Of a DNA stretch of 64,000 bases, positions 12,169 through 22,007 are shown in pieces; positions within the stretch are counted from its first letter, which is position 1; every line of letters starts with the position of its first letter. A model generated the notes under the pieces. That model had not been told where the DNA came from. It did not search any database and saw only the letters and a program-made list of their open reading frames with translations. The stretch comes from Astragalus membranaceus. Lineage: Eukaryota > Streptophyta > Magnoliopsida > Fabales > Fabaceae. The stretch spans positions 127,910,182 through 127,974,181 of the forward strand of contig CM076846.1 of assembly GCA_039519185.1 (NCBI GenBank), written 5' to 3'. The position numbers and the translations under genes are program-made.

Positions 12169-13644
12169 CCGGTTGACGATTTCTGAGAAGTCGCGTCCTC
12201 GCTCGAACAACCGAACCGTTAACCACTCGAACAATCCCCGTAATCACGAACACGCTCCTAGTGCCTCCGCATCTGGACTCGATGGGTCCCACATGCACCA
12301 CCAGTAGCTAAGTCAATCATCCTCGCTACTGGACCCCACTTCAGTATATCGGACTGATGGCGTTCGAGACTTCGGCGAACCGAACTCAATTTGATGAACC
12401 ACATTTCCAGCACTCTTCTTTCTGTTTTCCAGAATCAAGGAGCAGTTTTGAAACAGAGTTATCTCAGTCAATCAGTAACCAAATCTACTCAAATCAGTGC
12501 CCATTTTGAAGATAATTTTGTCTTCTTTCTGATGATCAAATTTTCACACGCATGCATCCAGAGGTTTGGGAGATATCATCAAAACAAGATGACTGGTCCA
12601 GGACAGTGTTTGATTCTGAAACCGAAACTTGTGAACAGGATATCTCTCTCATTTCTCCACGAAATCATACGATTCTTGTGCCTAAAATGAAGAGCTTTTT
12701 GTCTAGTTTCCAGAGGGACAAGAATCACAATCATCGGATCTGTGTACAGTGAGATACGATGAAAACAATGAAGATAGGTAAAACGGGTTTTACCCAGAAT
12801 TTCTGTTCAACTTGGATCATCAACCCCAAATCAATTGCAACTACGAATTTGGGCTTTAATCTTCTGTACCAGCAACATTACAACCTTCAGACACTTCCTA
12901 ATCCACGAAATGTGTCCAGATGCACTTCTCCTCTAGCTCATAGTGAACATGCAAGGCTTCATGAGTGACAAAACTCCATTTCTTCAAGCTTGGGGCTTCA
13001 AATTTCGAAAATGGTAATATGCAAGGGAGGATGAGAGAGCTTCAGAAATTAGTATCACTAGAGAGGAATTCGAAAATAGGAAAGGATGGGCTGTCTACCA
13101 CTTGCATGCATCCAGAATTCTAGAAGATCTCTCCACCCCTTCTTCTTATATCTCCCCTCTCTCTCTCCCTATTCTCTTGAGTTTTTATTTTTCTGTTTTG
13201 CTTCCTTCTTTCTTTTCAGCTGGAAGTGTTAGGATGTTGTGGCTAATGTTGGTTCAGCTGAGTGAGAGTGGGAGGGGCTGAGGGCTTAAGTTGTGGTGAA
13301 ATGACCAAATTGCCCTTGGCCCATCTAAGTCATGGTTTGGAGGCTAAAACCCCAATAATCTTATGGCTTTCCGCTCGGCATAGGTTTTCTCGACTAATCC
13401 TCATTCGAGTCGAGACTAACTTCTCACTCAATTGATACGTCTTCGATGTGAGGCGAAATGACGATTTTACCCTTCCGCTGAATTGTTTAATTAAATTATG
13501 ACTAAGCCACAATTAAACGCAGAGTAGGATTTCTTTGAACTTTTCCTCGACTATTAATCCCCGAGACACGACCAATTATTCCCACAAATAATTTCTCGGT
13601 CTTAGGCATCATAGTACGAGTCTTTAAAAATTAGGGATGTTACA

Positions 13645-14617
13645 GAGATAATCACGAGTCATAAATTCCAATAAATTATAAATCATCACGTGTCACGAAG
13701 ATATGATATGCATGTCTAATAATGCCAACACAAAAATGTATCTCCCTAGACTCAAGAAAGAAAAAAAAAGGAGAACCATCTTTACCTCACCCTAGGGCCA
13801 GATGACTCGGACTCCATGACACGTAACCAAACACCATAGCAACTGAGCACCATCTTCACCTCTCACAGGCTAGGTAGCTCAGACTCAATGAAACTAAGTG
13901 AGTTATATTTCACATAATTACCATTATTGCCTCTCATCACAGGCTAAGTAACTCAGACTTGGAGACTCTATTCGCCTCTCTCAGGCTAGCTAACTGAGAC
14001 TCAACCACACCGGGTCAACTGTGGCATCACTTGAGTACCGAATCGCCTCTCACAGACTTGGTAACTCGGACTCAAAGATACTAGGTTTGCCATAACACGA
14101 CTCGATTATTATTCTCGCTTGACATGCTAGGTGACTCAGACTCAAGAATACCATATCACAACACGCACAACCACATATCACAACCACAAACACGGTGTAG
14201 TCACAGTATCACCTGAGCACCATTCTCACCTGTTACGGGCTAGGTAGCTCCTCACAATGATATTAAGTCATAATAATATATCTCTTAGTATAATCAAGAT
14301 AGTAACAAAGGCATGCGTGTTTTACCTACACTATTTCAAATTGATTTAGAATTTAATTACATAATAACAACATTTATTCACGCATAAGTATCATATCGAC
14401 ATGTCACATAGGATACTTAATCAACACTACAACTCAGGAGTTCAATAAAAGCACACGCGTACAAACAATATCCATATTAGACATAAATGCAACCTTCGTT
14501 ATTAATAATTGAATTATAAATCAAATGTTTCACAACAATCACTTAGGTGCTTGCCTCATTTTATGAGGCCATATGCATATCTAATTAGGTGTTCAAGGGA
14601 ATAGTTGAAATCCCTAC
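13645..14617 (-). repeat. Block 1 of inferred disrupted LTR J
   Basis: This sequence lies between LTR B and element C. It has no coding potential but contains an array of degenerate repeats of the kind seen in the intron part of the other LTRs. With 24879-25382 and 48855-49736, which become contiguous once C and the hAT are removed, it gives about 2.36 kb, a normal LTR length here. The far end at 49736 reads TGTAACACCCC on the minus strand, a typical LTR start. The J assignment is inference; the 3' end would have been lost at the B junction. Confidence 0.4.
13778..14265. repeat. Degenerate tandem repeats in block J
   Basis: About seven imperfect units of 40-70 bp share the pattern CCTCTCACAGGCTAGGTARC followed by TCAGACTC. 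They are interspersed with AT-rich spacers. The units differ in length and sequence, so this is not a CRISPR array. Confidence 0.7.
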
Positions 14618-15634
14618 TGTAACACCCTAAAATAATTTAATTAAGTAATTGATTAAATTATTTAAAGTGTTACACTATTTTATTTTATTATGTGATGATA
14701 TGGTAATTTATTTTAATTGAAGGGGATGGCGTTGGTAATACCGGAATTTCAAGTGACGGCCCAAGAGGCCCAAGCCCGTTGGCTTAGGCGCTCTTTAGAC
14801 ACTAGGGGTCTAGGTCGCGCCCCACTAGTGTCAAAGGAAAGAAAGAAAGTCGAAATAGAGAGGAAAAGAAAGAAAGTCGAAGAGAGGAGAAGAGAAGGAA
14901 GGGCGATTTCAAGCTTGGAGTTAGGGCTTGTGCGCCTTGTTCCTAGGTAAGGGTTCTTAATGTTCTATGATTCGATTTCCTTCTCTATCAATTGCTTAGG
15001 TTTCGAATTTCCCTAACCCTTTCTATTTTGATCAATTCGCAATGCTCCTAGGGAAAGAGAGAAAGGGCGTGATTGTGTGAAAAGGAGGAGCTTCTTGATT
15101 TCGGTGATTTGTCGGTGCTTCGGTGGAAAAGGCTCTAGCTCGTCATAATCAAGGTTAGGGGAGTCTCACTCTATAATAGAGAATATAATAGGTTGTATGT
15201 AAACCATAGGACCCCACTTGACACTACTTGCTAATTGTTAGAATTGTTTAGGTTAGTCGAATTTGATAATTGTTGTGGTTAATTCGATTTCCCTAGGCTA
15301 AATTTTGGATTTCATGTATTAATTTTGTGCTTTGATGTATTCCTAATATATGTATGAGATTGAATGTTGTTGGTATGAGCACAATGTGATTTGTGAATGT
15401 TATGGTGATTTGAGTTAGAAAAATGATTAAGAATTTTTGGTGTTATGGTTGTGTTGGGGCGCCTGGGCGCCTAGTGCTGGGGGAGGGAATTGGCGCCTGG
15501 GCGCTGTGTTTCTGCTACTGGGTGTGCGTGTGTTCTGGGCAGGGCGCCTGTGTTGTTGCCTGTGGCGCCTGGTGGGGCGCCAGGTTGCTGCCTATGCTTA
15601 GGCAAGGCGCATAAATCATGTTTTTGAGCAAACT

Positions 15635-16520
15635 CATTTTCTGAGCATATTTTACCGAGCCAAACTTTGTATTGACCTGACCAAATGTTATTTAAAACAC
15701 TTTGGCTAAAGAATTTCTGGATTTTCACTTGTGGTTTTGAATTTGTCCGGTTGGGCATCATTTTGACTTGTTTTAGGGGTGCCTTGTGCACACATCATTT
15801 TCTGAGCATATTTTACCGAGCCAAACTTTGTATTGACCTGACCAAATGTTATTTAAAACACTTTGGCTAAAGAATTTCTGGATTTTCACTTGTGGTTTTG
15901 AATTTGTCCGGTTGGGCATCATTTTGACTTGTTTTAGGGGTGCCTTGTGCACACATCATGTTCTGAGCATATTTTACCGAGCCAAACTTTGTATTGACCT
16001 GACCAAATGTTATTTAAAACACTTTGGCTAAAGAATTTCTGGATTTTCACTTGTGGTTTTGAAATTGTCCGGTTGGACACCATTTTGACTTGTTTTAGGG
16101 GTGCCTTGTGCACACATCATGTTCTGAGCATATTTTACCGAGCCAAACTTTGTATTCACCTGACAAAATCATATTTTAAGTGTTTTGGCTAAAGAATTTC
16201 CAGATTTGCACTTGTGGTTTGAAAGTTGTCCTATTGGGCATCATTTTGACTTGTTTTGGGGGTGCCTTGTGCACACATCATGTTCTGAGCATATTTTACC
16301 GAGCCAAACTTTGTATTCACCTGACAAAATCATATTTTAAGTGTTTTGGCTAAAGAATTTCCAGATTTGCACTTGTGGTTTGAAAGTTGTCCTATTGGGC
16401 ATCATTTTGACTTGTTTTGGGGGTGCCTTGTGCACACATCATGTTCTGAGCATATTTTACTTAGCCAATTTCTGTATTCACGTGACCAAATCCCATTTTG
16501 AACATTTTGGCTAGAGCGGT
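15635..16520 (+). repeat. 161-bp satellite-like array in the 5' LTR of C
   Basis: Units begin CATKTTCTGAGCATATTTTA at 15635, 15796, 15957, 16118, 16279 and 16440, a period of exactly 161 bp for five units plus a partial sixth. Neighbouring units are very alike; units 4 and 5 share their own variants, which points to local duplication. The 3' LTR carries the same array at 23025-23910. The 61-codon frames inside it only reflect the repeat. Confidence 0.95.
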
Positions 16521-16827
16521 TTCAATTTTTAAGGGGTCTACTATGTTTGTGCGTTTGGGTGTGGTGTGGGCGCCAAGTGTGGCCGCCTAGGGCGCCTAGT
16601 GGGGCGCCCGTGACTTGTGTTTGAGTTTCGGGTCTAATGGTGCTAGATTGGTCCCTAAGTGTTATCCTAGTCCTAGGGACGTGATTGTGAGGAGAAAATA
16701 ATGAGTTGGTTGGTGATGAGGCCATGGGGGCTAAAACTAAGATTAATTAAAGATGTGATATAGGATACATGGACCGTGTTGTTAATAATTATGATTGTGG
16801 TTTTGTCATGGAGTCTCATGCATACAT

Positions 16828-16940
16828 AAGGCTGCGGTCTGAGTTGTTAATTATGATAATAAGGCTGCGGTCTGAGTTCTAAATTGAAATGATAAGGCTG
16901 CGGTCTGAGTTGATAATATGATGATAAGGCTGCGGTCTGG
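16828..16940 (+). repeat. GGCTGCGGTCTGAG repeats in LTR C
   Basis: Four copies of AAGGCTGCGGTCTG are spaced by 23-41 bp with AT-rich sequence between them. They sit just before the predicted acceptor, as do the tandem repeats in the other families. The second LTR copy is at 24218-24330. Confidence 0.85.
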
Positions 16941-17487
16941 GAAAATGGTACCACATGCATAACTGTATTGCATACATCCTCATGATAAGCATGCTAGTTG
17001 GTGGTTGTATAGACTATGCTACTGTGTGACTGTGAGAGTGTGATGCTATGATGTAATATACTTCTTATTATAATCTTTATTATGTAGTTGAGACTCACCC
17101 TTCTGTTGTTGTTTACCACAGGTAGTCCTGAGTGAAGGCTTACTCCTTTCACTCCCGAGTCGGTCTGCTCTGATACGTGACACCTAGGGGGTTGGCTTAG
17201 GATTTCTAATGATATTTAATTGTTGTTGATTTTCGTGTGCATTGACTTAATGTTTCCGATGAGGCCGTTGTTTGGCATTTTGAGTTTACGTTATTTTTCC
17301 GCTGCGAGTCGTTCAAATTATTATGCGTGGATTTTGTTGGTAAAATCAAGAGTACTTTAATTTATTAAATGGTGTTGCGTATTGTGAATGGTTACATCAA
17401 ATACGTGTGTAGCATTCCATTCAAAAAGAAATTTTGAAACTCTGATCTCTATGGAAATTAGCCGGGTAGAATGGGGTGTTACATTAG

Positions 17488-17499
17488 TGGTATCAGAGC
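17488..17499 (+). promoter_or_regulatory. Primer binding site of C (initiator tRNA-Met)
   Basis: TGGTATCAGAGC follows the LTR end after the spacer TTAG. Element E has the same spacer and site, consistent with close relationship. Confidence 0.93.
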
Positions 17500-17609
17500 A
17501 AAAAGTTCGGTCTGTCCGACCAAGTATGTCTGTCTGTCATATTGTGTATGACAATTAGGTGTTTTGTTTTAGTTCTAAATTGTCGTTTATGCTGCAGTGC
17601 TAGGTTGAG

Positions 17610-20600
17610 ATGGCTAGAAGGGATGATGCTGCTTTGGCTGCTGCTCTGCAGGCCATAGCCCAAGCTGTTGGAAATCAACACAATGCTGCCGATGTGAATG
17701 CCCGTAACCTGGCAACGTTTCAGAGGGAAAACCCACCCACCTTCAAGGGTCGGTATGATCCCGATGGAGCCTTGTCGTGGCTGAATGAGATTGAGCGGAT
17801 ATTCCGAGTTATGGATTGCACTGCTGCCCAGCAAGTGAAGTTTGGGACGCACATGCTGGCGGAAGAGGCTGACAAGTGGTGGTTAGGGATGCTGCATAGG
17901 TTGAACACTGCTGGTGAAGAGGTTACTTGGGATGTCTTCACAAGAGAGTTTAAAAGAAAGTACTACCCTGAAGACGTTCGGGCCAAGAAAGAGGTAGAAT
18001 TTCTAGAATTGAAACAGGGAAATAAGACTGTGGCTGAGTATGCAGCCAAATTTGAAGAGCTGGCTCAATTCTGTCCTTACTACGCCAATGATGCTGATTC
18101 AGAGTTCTCTAAATGTGTGAAATTTGAAAGTGGCCTGCGACCTGACATTAAGAAGGCAATTGGGTATCATGAGATACGCGATTTTGCTAGATTGGTTGAC
18201 AAGAGTAGAATTTATGAAGAAGACAGTTCTGCTGCCTACAAGATTGGGAAAGAAAAGAGGAATACTCAGTTTAGGGGCAAACCATATGATGTGTCTGGGG
18301 GTAAAAATAAGTGGAAGGCAGGTGCTGGTAAGAAATTTTCTGAGGGCAAGAAGCCTAGTGGGGGAGGTGCTTCCGCTGATATAGTGTGCTACACCTGTGG
18401 CAAGCCGGGTCACAAAAGTTTCGATTGCAAGACGGAGGTAATGTGTTACCGTTGTGGGAAGAAAGGTCATATGGCGTCTAACTGTGATCGTAAGGAATCA
18501 GTGTGTTTCAATTGTGGTGAAGCTGGTCATTTCAGTTCTAAATGCACCAAACCGAAGAAAGAGAAATCCAATGGAAGAGTTTTCGCGCTAGCAGGCTCAG
18601 AGGGGCCTAATGAGATTCGAGGTACTTGTTTTATTTATGGTTTCCCTTTAATTGCCATAGTTGATACTGGTGCTACGCATTCTTTTATTGCTGCTGCTTG
18701 TGCTGAAAAGTTAAATCTAGATTTGTCTGATATGAAAAGGGAAATGGTTATCGACACTCCGGCTAAGGGTTCGGTGACTACTTCTCTATTGTGTGCTAAG
18801 TGTCCTCTGTCAGTATTTGGCAGAGATTTTCTGGTTGACCTTATATGTTTGCCTTTGGGAGGGTTGGATGTTATTCTTGGTATGGACTGGTTAGTGGATA
18901 ACCATGTGCACATCAACTGTTTCAGCAAGTCTGTGAGTTTCTTTCCTCCTGAGGAGGGAGAGTCTGTTTTGTTGTCTGGGGATCAGCTGCATAAGGTAAT
19001 GAAGGATGGTGGTCAACTATTTGCTTTGATGGCATCTATGTCTGCTGAAAACCAAGCTATGGTTGAAGGATTGCAGGTGGTGTGTGAATTCCCTGAAGTG
19101 TTCCCTGATGAGATTCCTAGTGTGCCACCCGAGAGGGAAGTAGAGTTTGGGATTGACCTTGTGCCTGGTACTAGGCCTGTGTCCATGGCTCCGTACCGAA
19201 TGTCAGCTTCTGAGTTATCTGAATTGAAGAAGCAGTTGGAAGAGTTACTTGAAAAGAAATTTGTGAGGCCTAGTGTGTCACCATGGGGAGCTCCGGTTTT
19301 ATTAGTAAAGAAGAAAGATGGGAGTATGCGCCTGTGTGTGGATTATAGACAGTTGAACAAGGTGACTATTAAAAATAAGTACCCTCTTCCGAGAATTGAC
19401 GATTTGATGGACCAGCTGGTGGGTGCTAAAGTTTTTAGTAAAATTGATTTGAGGTCAGGGTATCACCAGATTAAGGTAAAAGATGAGGACGTCCAGAAGA
19501 CAGCGTTTCGAACGAGATATGGACACTATGAATACTCTGTGATGCCGTTTGGTGTTACCAATGCACCAGGGGTGTTTATGGAGTACATGAACCGTATCTT
19601 CCATAGTTACTTGGATCGATTTGTGGTAGTTTTTATAGATGATATTCTGGTATACTCCAAGTCTGAAGAGGAGCATGCAGAGCACTTAAGATTGGTGCTT
19701 GAGGTGTTGAAAGAGAAGAAGCTTTATGCTAAGTTATCCAAATGCGAGTTCTGGCTGCGTGAGGTAAGCTTTTTGGGTCACATTATTTCTAGTGATGGCA
19801 TAGCTGTAGACCCAGCTAAGGTTGATGCAGTGTTACAATGGGAGAGCCCAACGTCTGCGACTGAGATTAGGAGTTTCTTGGGGTTGGCCGGTTACTACAG
19901 GAGGTTCATTGAGGGTTTCTCAAAGCTAGCCCTTCCGTTGACTCAATTGACGTGTAAAGGGAGAATTTTTGTTTGGGATGCTAAGTGTGAAGAGAGCTTC
20001 CAAGAGTTGAAGAAAAGATTGACAACATCTCCGGTGTTAGTGTTGCCCGTGCCGGATCAACCGTTTGTGGTATATTGTGATGCTTCCAGAATGGGCTTAG
20101 GGGGCGTATTGATGCAGGACGGGAAGGTAGTCGCTTATGCGTCCAGACAGTTGCGGACTCATGAGAAGAACTATCCTACTCATGATTTGGAATTGGCTGC
20201 TATTGTGTTTGCGCTAAAAATTTGGAGGCACTATTTGTATGGCACTAGATTCGAGGTATTCAGCGACCACAAGAGTTTGAAATACTTGTTTGATCAGAAG
20301 GAGCTGAATATGAGGCAGAGGCGTTGGTTAGAGCTGCTGAAAGACTATGATTTTGGCTTAAACTATCACCCCGGCAAAGCTAATGTCGTGGCTGATGCTT
20401 TAAGTCGAAAGACTTTGCATATGTCAACAATGATGGTAAAAGAGTTGGAATTGATTGAGCAATTCCGTGATATGAGTCTGGTTTGTGAAGTGACACCGCG
20501 GAGTGTTAAGCTGGGTATGCTGAAGATTGGTAATGACTTCTTGGTTAGTATCAGAGACGCCCAGAAATTAGATGTGAAGCTGGTTGACTTGTTAGTTGCG

Positions 20601-21995
20601 GGTGATCAGAATGTGGATGGGGATTTCAGGTTGGATTCCCAGGGTGTGTTGAGATTTAGAGACAGAATCTGTGTTCCCGGTGATATTGAGATGAAGAAGA
20701 TGATCCTTGAGGAGAGTCATAGGAGCAAGCTGAGTATTCATCCAGGGGCTACAAAGATGTATCATGACTTGAAGAAATTATTCTGGTGGCCTGGTATGAA
20801 GAAAGATGTAGCGCAGTTTGTGTATGCCTGTTTGACTTGCCAGAAGTCAAAGGTTGAGCACCAGAAGCCTGCGGGGTTGATGCAACCTTTAGATGTTCCG
20901 GAATGGAAATGGGATAGCATTTCCATGGATTTTGTGACTGGGTTACCGAGAACCGTTCGGGGATTTGATTCTATTTGGGTGATCGTGGATAGGTTGACGA
21001 AGTCTGCTCACTTCCTTCCTATCAACATCACGTATCCGGTAGCGAGATTGGCCGAGATATATATTAAGGTGATTGTGAAGTTGCATGGTGTCCCGAAGAG
21101 TATTGTATCTGACAGAGATCCGAGGTTTACTTCGGAGTTTTGGGGGAGCTTGCAAGAGGCATTGGGGTCCAGATTGAGGTTGAGTTCAGCCTACCATCCT
21201 CAGACTGATGGGCAGACAGAGAGGACCATTCAGTCATTGGAGGACCTATTGAGGTCGTGTGTGTTAGAGCAGGGAGGTGCGTGGGATACACACCTTTCGT
21301 TGATTGAGTTCACTTACAACAACAGCTACCATTCGAGTATAGGGATGGCTCCTTATGAGGCACTGTATGGGCGGAGGTGTAGAACTCCTTTGTGTTGGCA
21401 TGAATCTGGCGAAAGTGTTGTTCTTGGACCTGAATTGGTGAGAGAAACCACAGAGAAGATAAAAATGATCAGGGAGAAAATGAAAGAGTCCCAAAGTCGG
21501 CAAAAGAATTACCATGATAGAAGGAGAAAGGATTTGGAATTTCAGGCTGGAGAGCATGTTTTCTTGAGGGTCACGCCTATGGCTGGTGTTGGGCGTGCAC
21601 TTAAAGCAAAGAAGTTGACTCCTAGATTTATTGGACCGTATCAGATCACTGAGAGGGTCGGAAAGGTTGCTTATAGGGTGGCTCTACCCCCTAATCTTTC
21701 GAACTTGCACGACGTATTTCACGTGTCGCAACTTCGGAAGTACATTCCGGACCCGTCTCATGTGATCCATATGGATGATATTGAAGTGCGAGAAAACCTC
21801 ACTGTGGAGACTATGCCAGTGAGGATTGATGATAGAGAAGTGAAGGTGCTAAGAGGGAAAAGCATTGTTTTAGTGAAGGTGGTATGGTTGGGAGCTTCTG
21901 GCGAGAGCGTGACGTGGGAGCTGGAGAGTAGGATGCGGGAGTCCTATCCAGAGCTATTTGACTCAGGTATGAATTTCGAGGACGAAATTTCCTAA
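17610..21995 (+). CDS. Gag-Pol polyprotein of chromovirus C (intact)
   Basis: This single 1,461-residue frame encodes the whole replication machinery. The Gag retrotransposon region (about 35-210) is followed by a basic linker and three CCHC zinc knuckles: C260/C263/H268/C273, C279/C282/H287/C292 and C299/C302/H307/C312. An aspartic protease has D352-T-G. Reverse transcriptase (about 520-750) carries D613 and the catalytic pair D677-D678. RNase H has D824, E861, D886 and D929. Integrase has an H1037/H1044/C1074/C1077 zinc site and the D1107, D1168, E1204 triad with 35 residues between the last two. A GPY/F module follows at about 1337-1362 and a chromodomain at about 1400-1450, which in this class targets insertion to heterochromatin. 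The start is the first ATG of the open frame, 127 bp after the LTR. No catalytic residue is missing. The nearest relative in the window is E. Confidence 0.97.
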   Translation: MARRDDAALAAALQAIAQAVGNQHNAADVNARNLATFQRENPPTFKGRYDPDGALSWLNEIERIFRVMDCTAAQQVKFGTHMLAEEADKWWLGMLHRLNTAGEEVTWDVFTREFKRKYYPEDVRAKKEVEFLELKQGNKTVAEYAAKFEELAQFCPYYANDADSEFSKCVKFESGLRPDIKKAIGYHEIRDFARLVDKSRIYEEDSSAAYKIGKEKRNTQFRGKPYDVSGGKNKWKAGAGKKFSEGKKPSGGGASADIVCYTCGKPGHKSFDCKTEVMCYRCGKKGHMASNCDRKESVCFNCGEAGHFSSKCTKPKKEKSNGRVFALAGSEGPNEIRGTCFIYGFPLIAIVDTGATHSFIAAACAEKLNLDLSDMKREMVIDTPAKGSVTTSLLCAKCPLSVFGRDFLVDLICLPLGGLDVILGMDWLVDNHVHINCFSKSVSFFPPEEGESVLLSGDQLHKVMKDGGQLFALMASMSAENQAMVEGLQVVCEFPEVFPDEIPSVPPEREVEFGIDLVPGTRPVSMAPYRMSASELSELKKQLEELLEKKFVRPSVSPWGAPVLLVKKKDGSMRLCVDYRQLNKVTIKNKYPLPRIDDLMDQLVGAKVFSKIDLRSGYHQIKVKDEDVQKTAFRTRYGHYEYSVMPFGVTNAPGVFMEYMNRIFHSYLDRFVVVFIDDILVYSKSEEEHAEHLRLVLEVLKEKKLYAKLSKCEFWLREVSFLGHIISSDGIAVDPAKVDAVLQWESPTSATEIRSFLGLAGYYRRFIEGFSKLALPLTQLTCKGRIFVWDAKCEESFQELKKRLTTSPVLVLPVPDQPFVVYCDASRMGLGGVLMQDGKVVAYASRQLRTHEKNYPTHDLELAAIVFALKIWRHYLYGTRFEVFSDHKSLKYLFDQKELNMRQRRWLELLKDYDFGLNYHPGKANVVADALSRKTLHMSTMMVKELELIEQFRDMSLVCEVTPRSVKLGMLKIGNDFLVSIRDAQKLDVKLVDLLVAGDQNVDGDFRLDSQGVLRFRDRICVPGDIEMKKMILEESHRSKLSIHPGATKMYHDLKKLFWWPGMKKDVAQFVYACLTCQKSKVEHQKPAGLMQPLDVPEWKWDSISMDFVTGLPRTVRGFDSIWVIVDRLTKSAHFLPINITYPVARLAEIYIKVIVKLHGVPKSIVSDRDPRFTSEFWGSLQEALGSRLRLSSAYHPQTDGQTERTIQSLEDLLRSCVLEQGGAWDTHLSLIEFTYNNSYHSSIGMAPYEALYGRRCRTPLCWHESGESVVLGPELVRETTEKIKMIREKMKESQSRQKNYHDRRRKDLEFQAGEHVFLRVTPMAGVGRALKAKKLTPRFIGPYQITERVGKVAYRVALPPNLSNLHDVFHVSQLRKYIPDPSHVIHMDDIEVRENLTVETMPVRIDDREVKVLRGKSIVLVKVVWLGASGESVTWELESRMRESYPELFDSGMNFEDEIS

Positions 21996-22007
21996 GTGGG
22001 GGAGAGT
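21995..22007 (+). promoter_or_regulatory. Polypurine tract of C
   Basis: AGTGGGGGAGAGT begins at the last base of the gag-pol stop codon and abuts the 3' LTR. It is the expected primer for plus-strand DNA synthesis. E has an equivalent tract at 37529-37541. Confidence 0.85.

Larger units (their letters stand above)
10592..13644 (-). repeat. 5' LTR of element B
   Basis: This 3,053-bp LTR begins on the minus strand with TGTAACATCCC at 13644 and ends with GGGGTGTTACA at 10592. It has the same internal order as LTR A: a GA-rich leader (plus-strand CT-rich stretch 13131-13185), donor in GTGAGTTCTACTCAC (12168), GC-rich boxes rich in GCGCGC (11745-11860), the GGGTGACGACC block (plus-strand 11300-11363), tandem repeats and acceptor. 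Outside these landmarks it has diverged from A. Confidence 0.8.
14947..17121 (+). other. Predicted leader intron in the 5' LTR of C
   Basis: The donor CTAG|GTAAGG is a full plant consensus. The acceptor, TTGTTGTTTACCACAG at 17106-17121, follows a pyrimidine-rich tract. Removing these 2,175 bp would take out both GGCGCC clusters, the 161-bp array and many upstream ATGs, bringing the gag-pol start close to the cap. It leaves the primer site intact. Not experimentally shown. Confidence 0.45.
14618..17483 (+). repeat. 5' LTR of element C
   Basis: It starts TGTAACACCC and ends GGGGTGTTACA. Landmarks in order: a GA-rich leader (about 14840-14910), donor AG|GTAAGG (14947), a GGCGCC cluster (15456-15610), a 161-bp tandem array (15635-16520), a second GGCGCC cluster (16567-16610), four GGCTGCGGTCTGAG-type repeats (16828-16940) and the acceptor (17121). 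A 77-codon frame at 14717-14950 runs just past the donor and could act as an upstream ORF; it has no recognisable domain. Confidence 0.97.

Noticed and set aside
13778..14265. Could the repeated units be a CRISPR array?
   Set aside because: Units are degenerate and of unequal length, and the context is a plant retroelement LTR. The same applies to the arrays at 16828, 29487 and 55554.
14717..14950. 77-codon frame near the start of LTR C, repeated at 22107-22340
   Set aside because: Identical only because the two LTRs are identical. It is a GA-rich leader with no known domain; at most an upstream ORF.
15685..16192. Series of 61-codon frames at 161-bp steps
   Set aside because: These are products of the tandem array, not genes.
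17610..21995. Endogenous plant pararetrovirus instead of a Ty3 element
   Set aside because: Integrase, chromodomain and flanking LTRs with a target duplication are present, and no movement protein is seen. This is a chromovirus.
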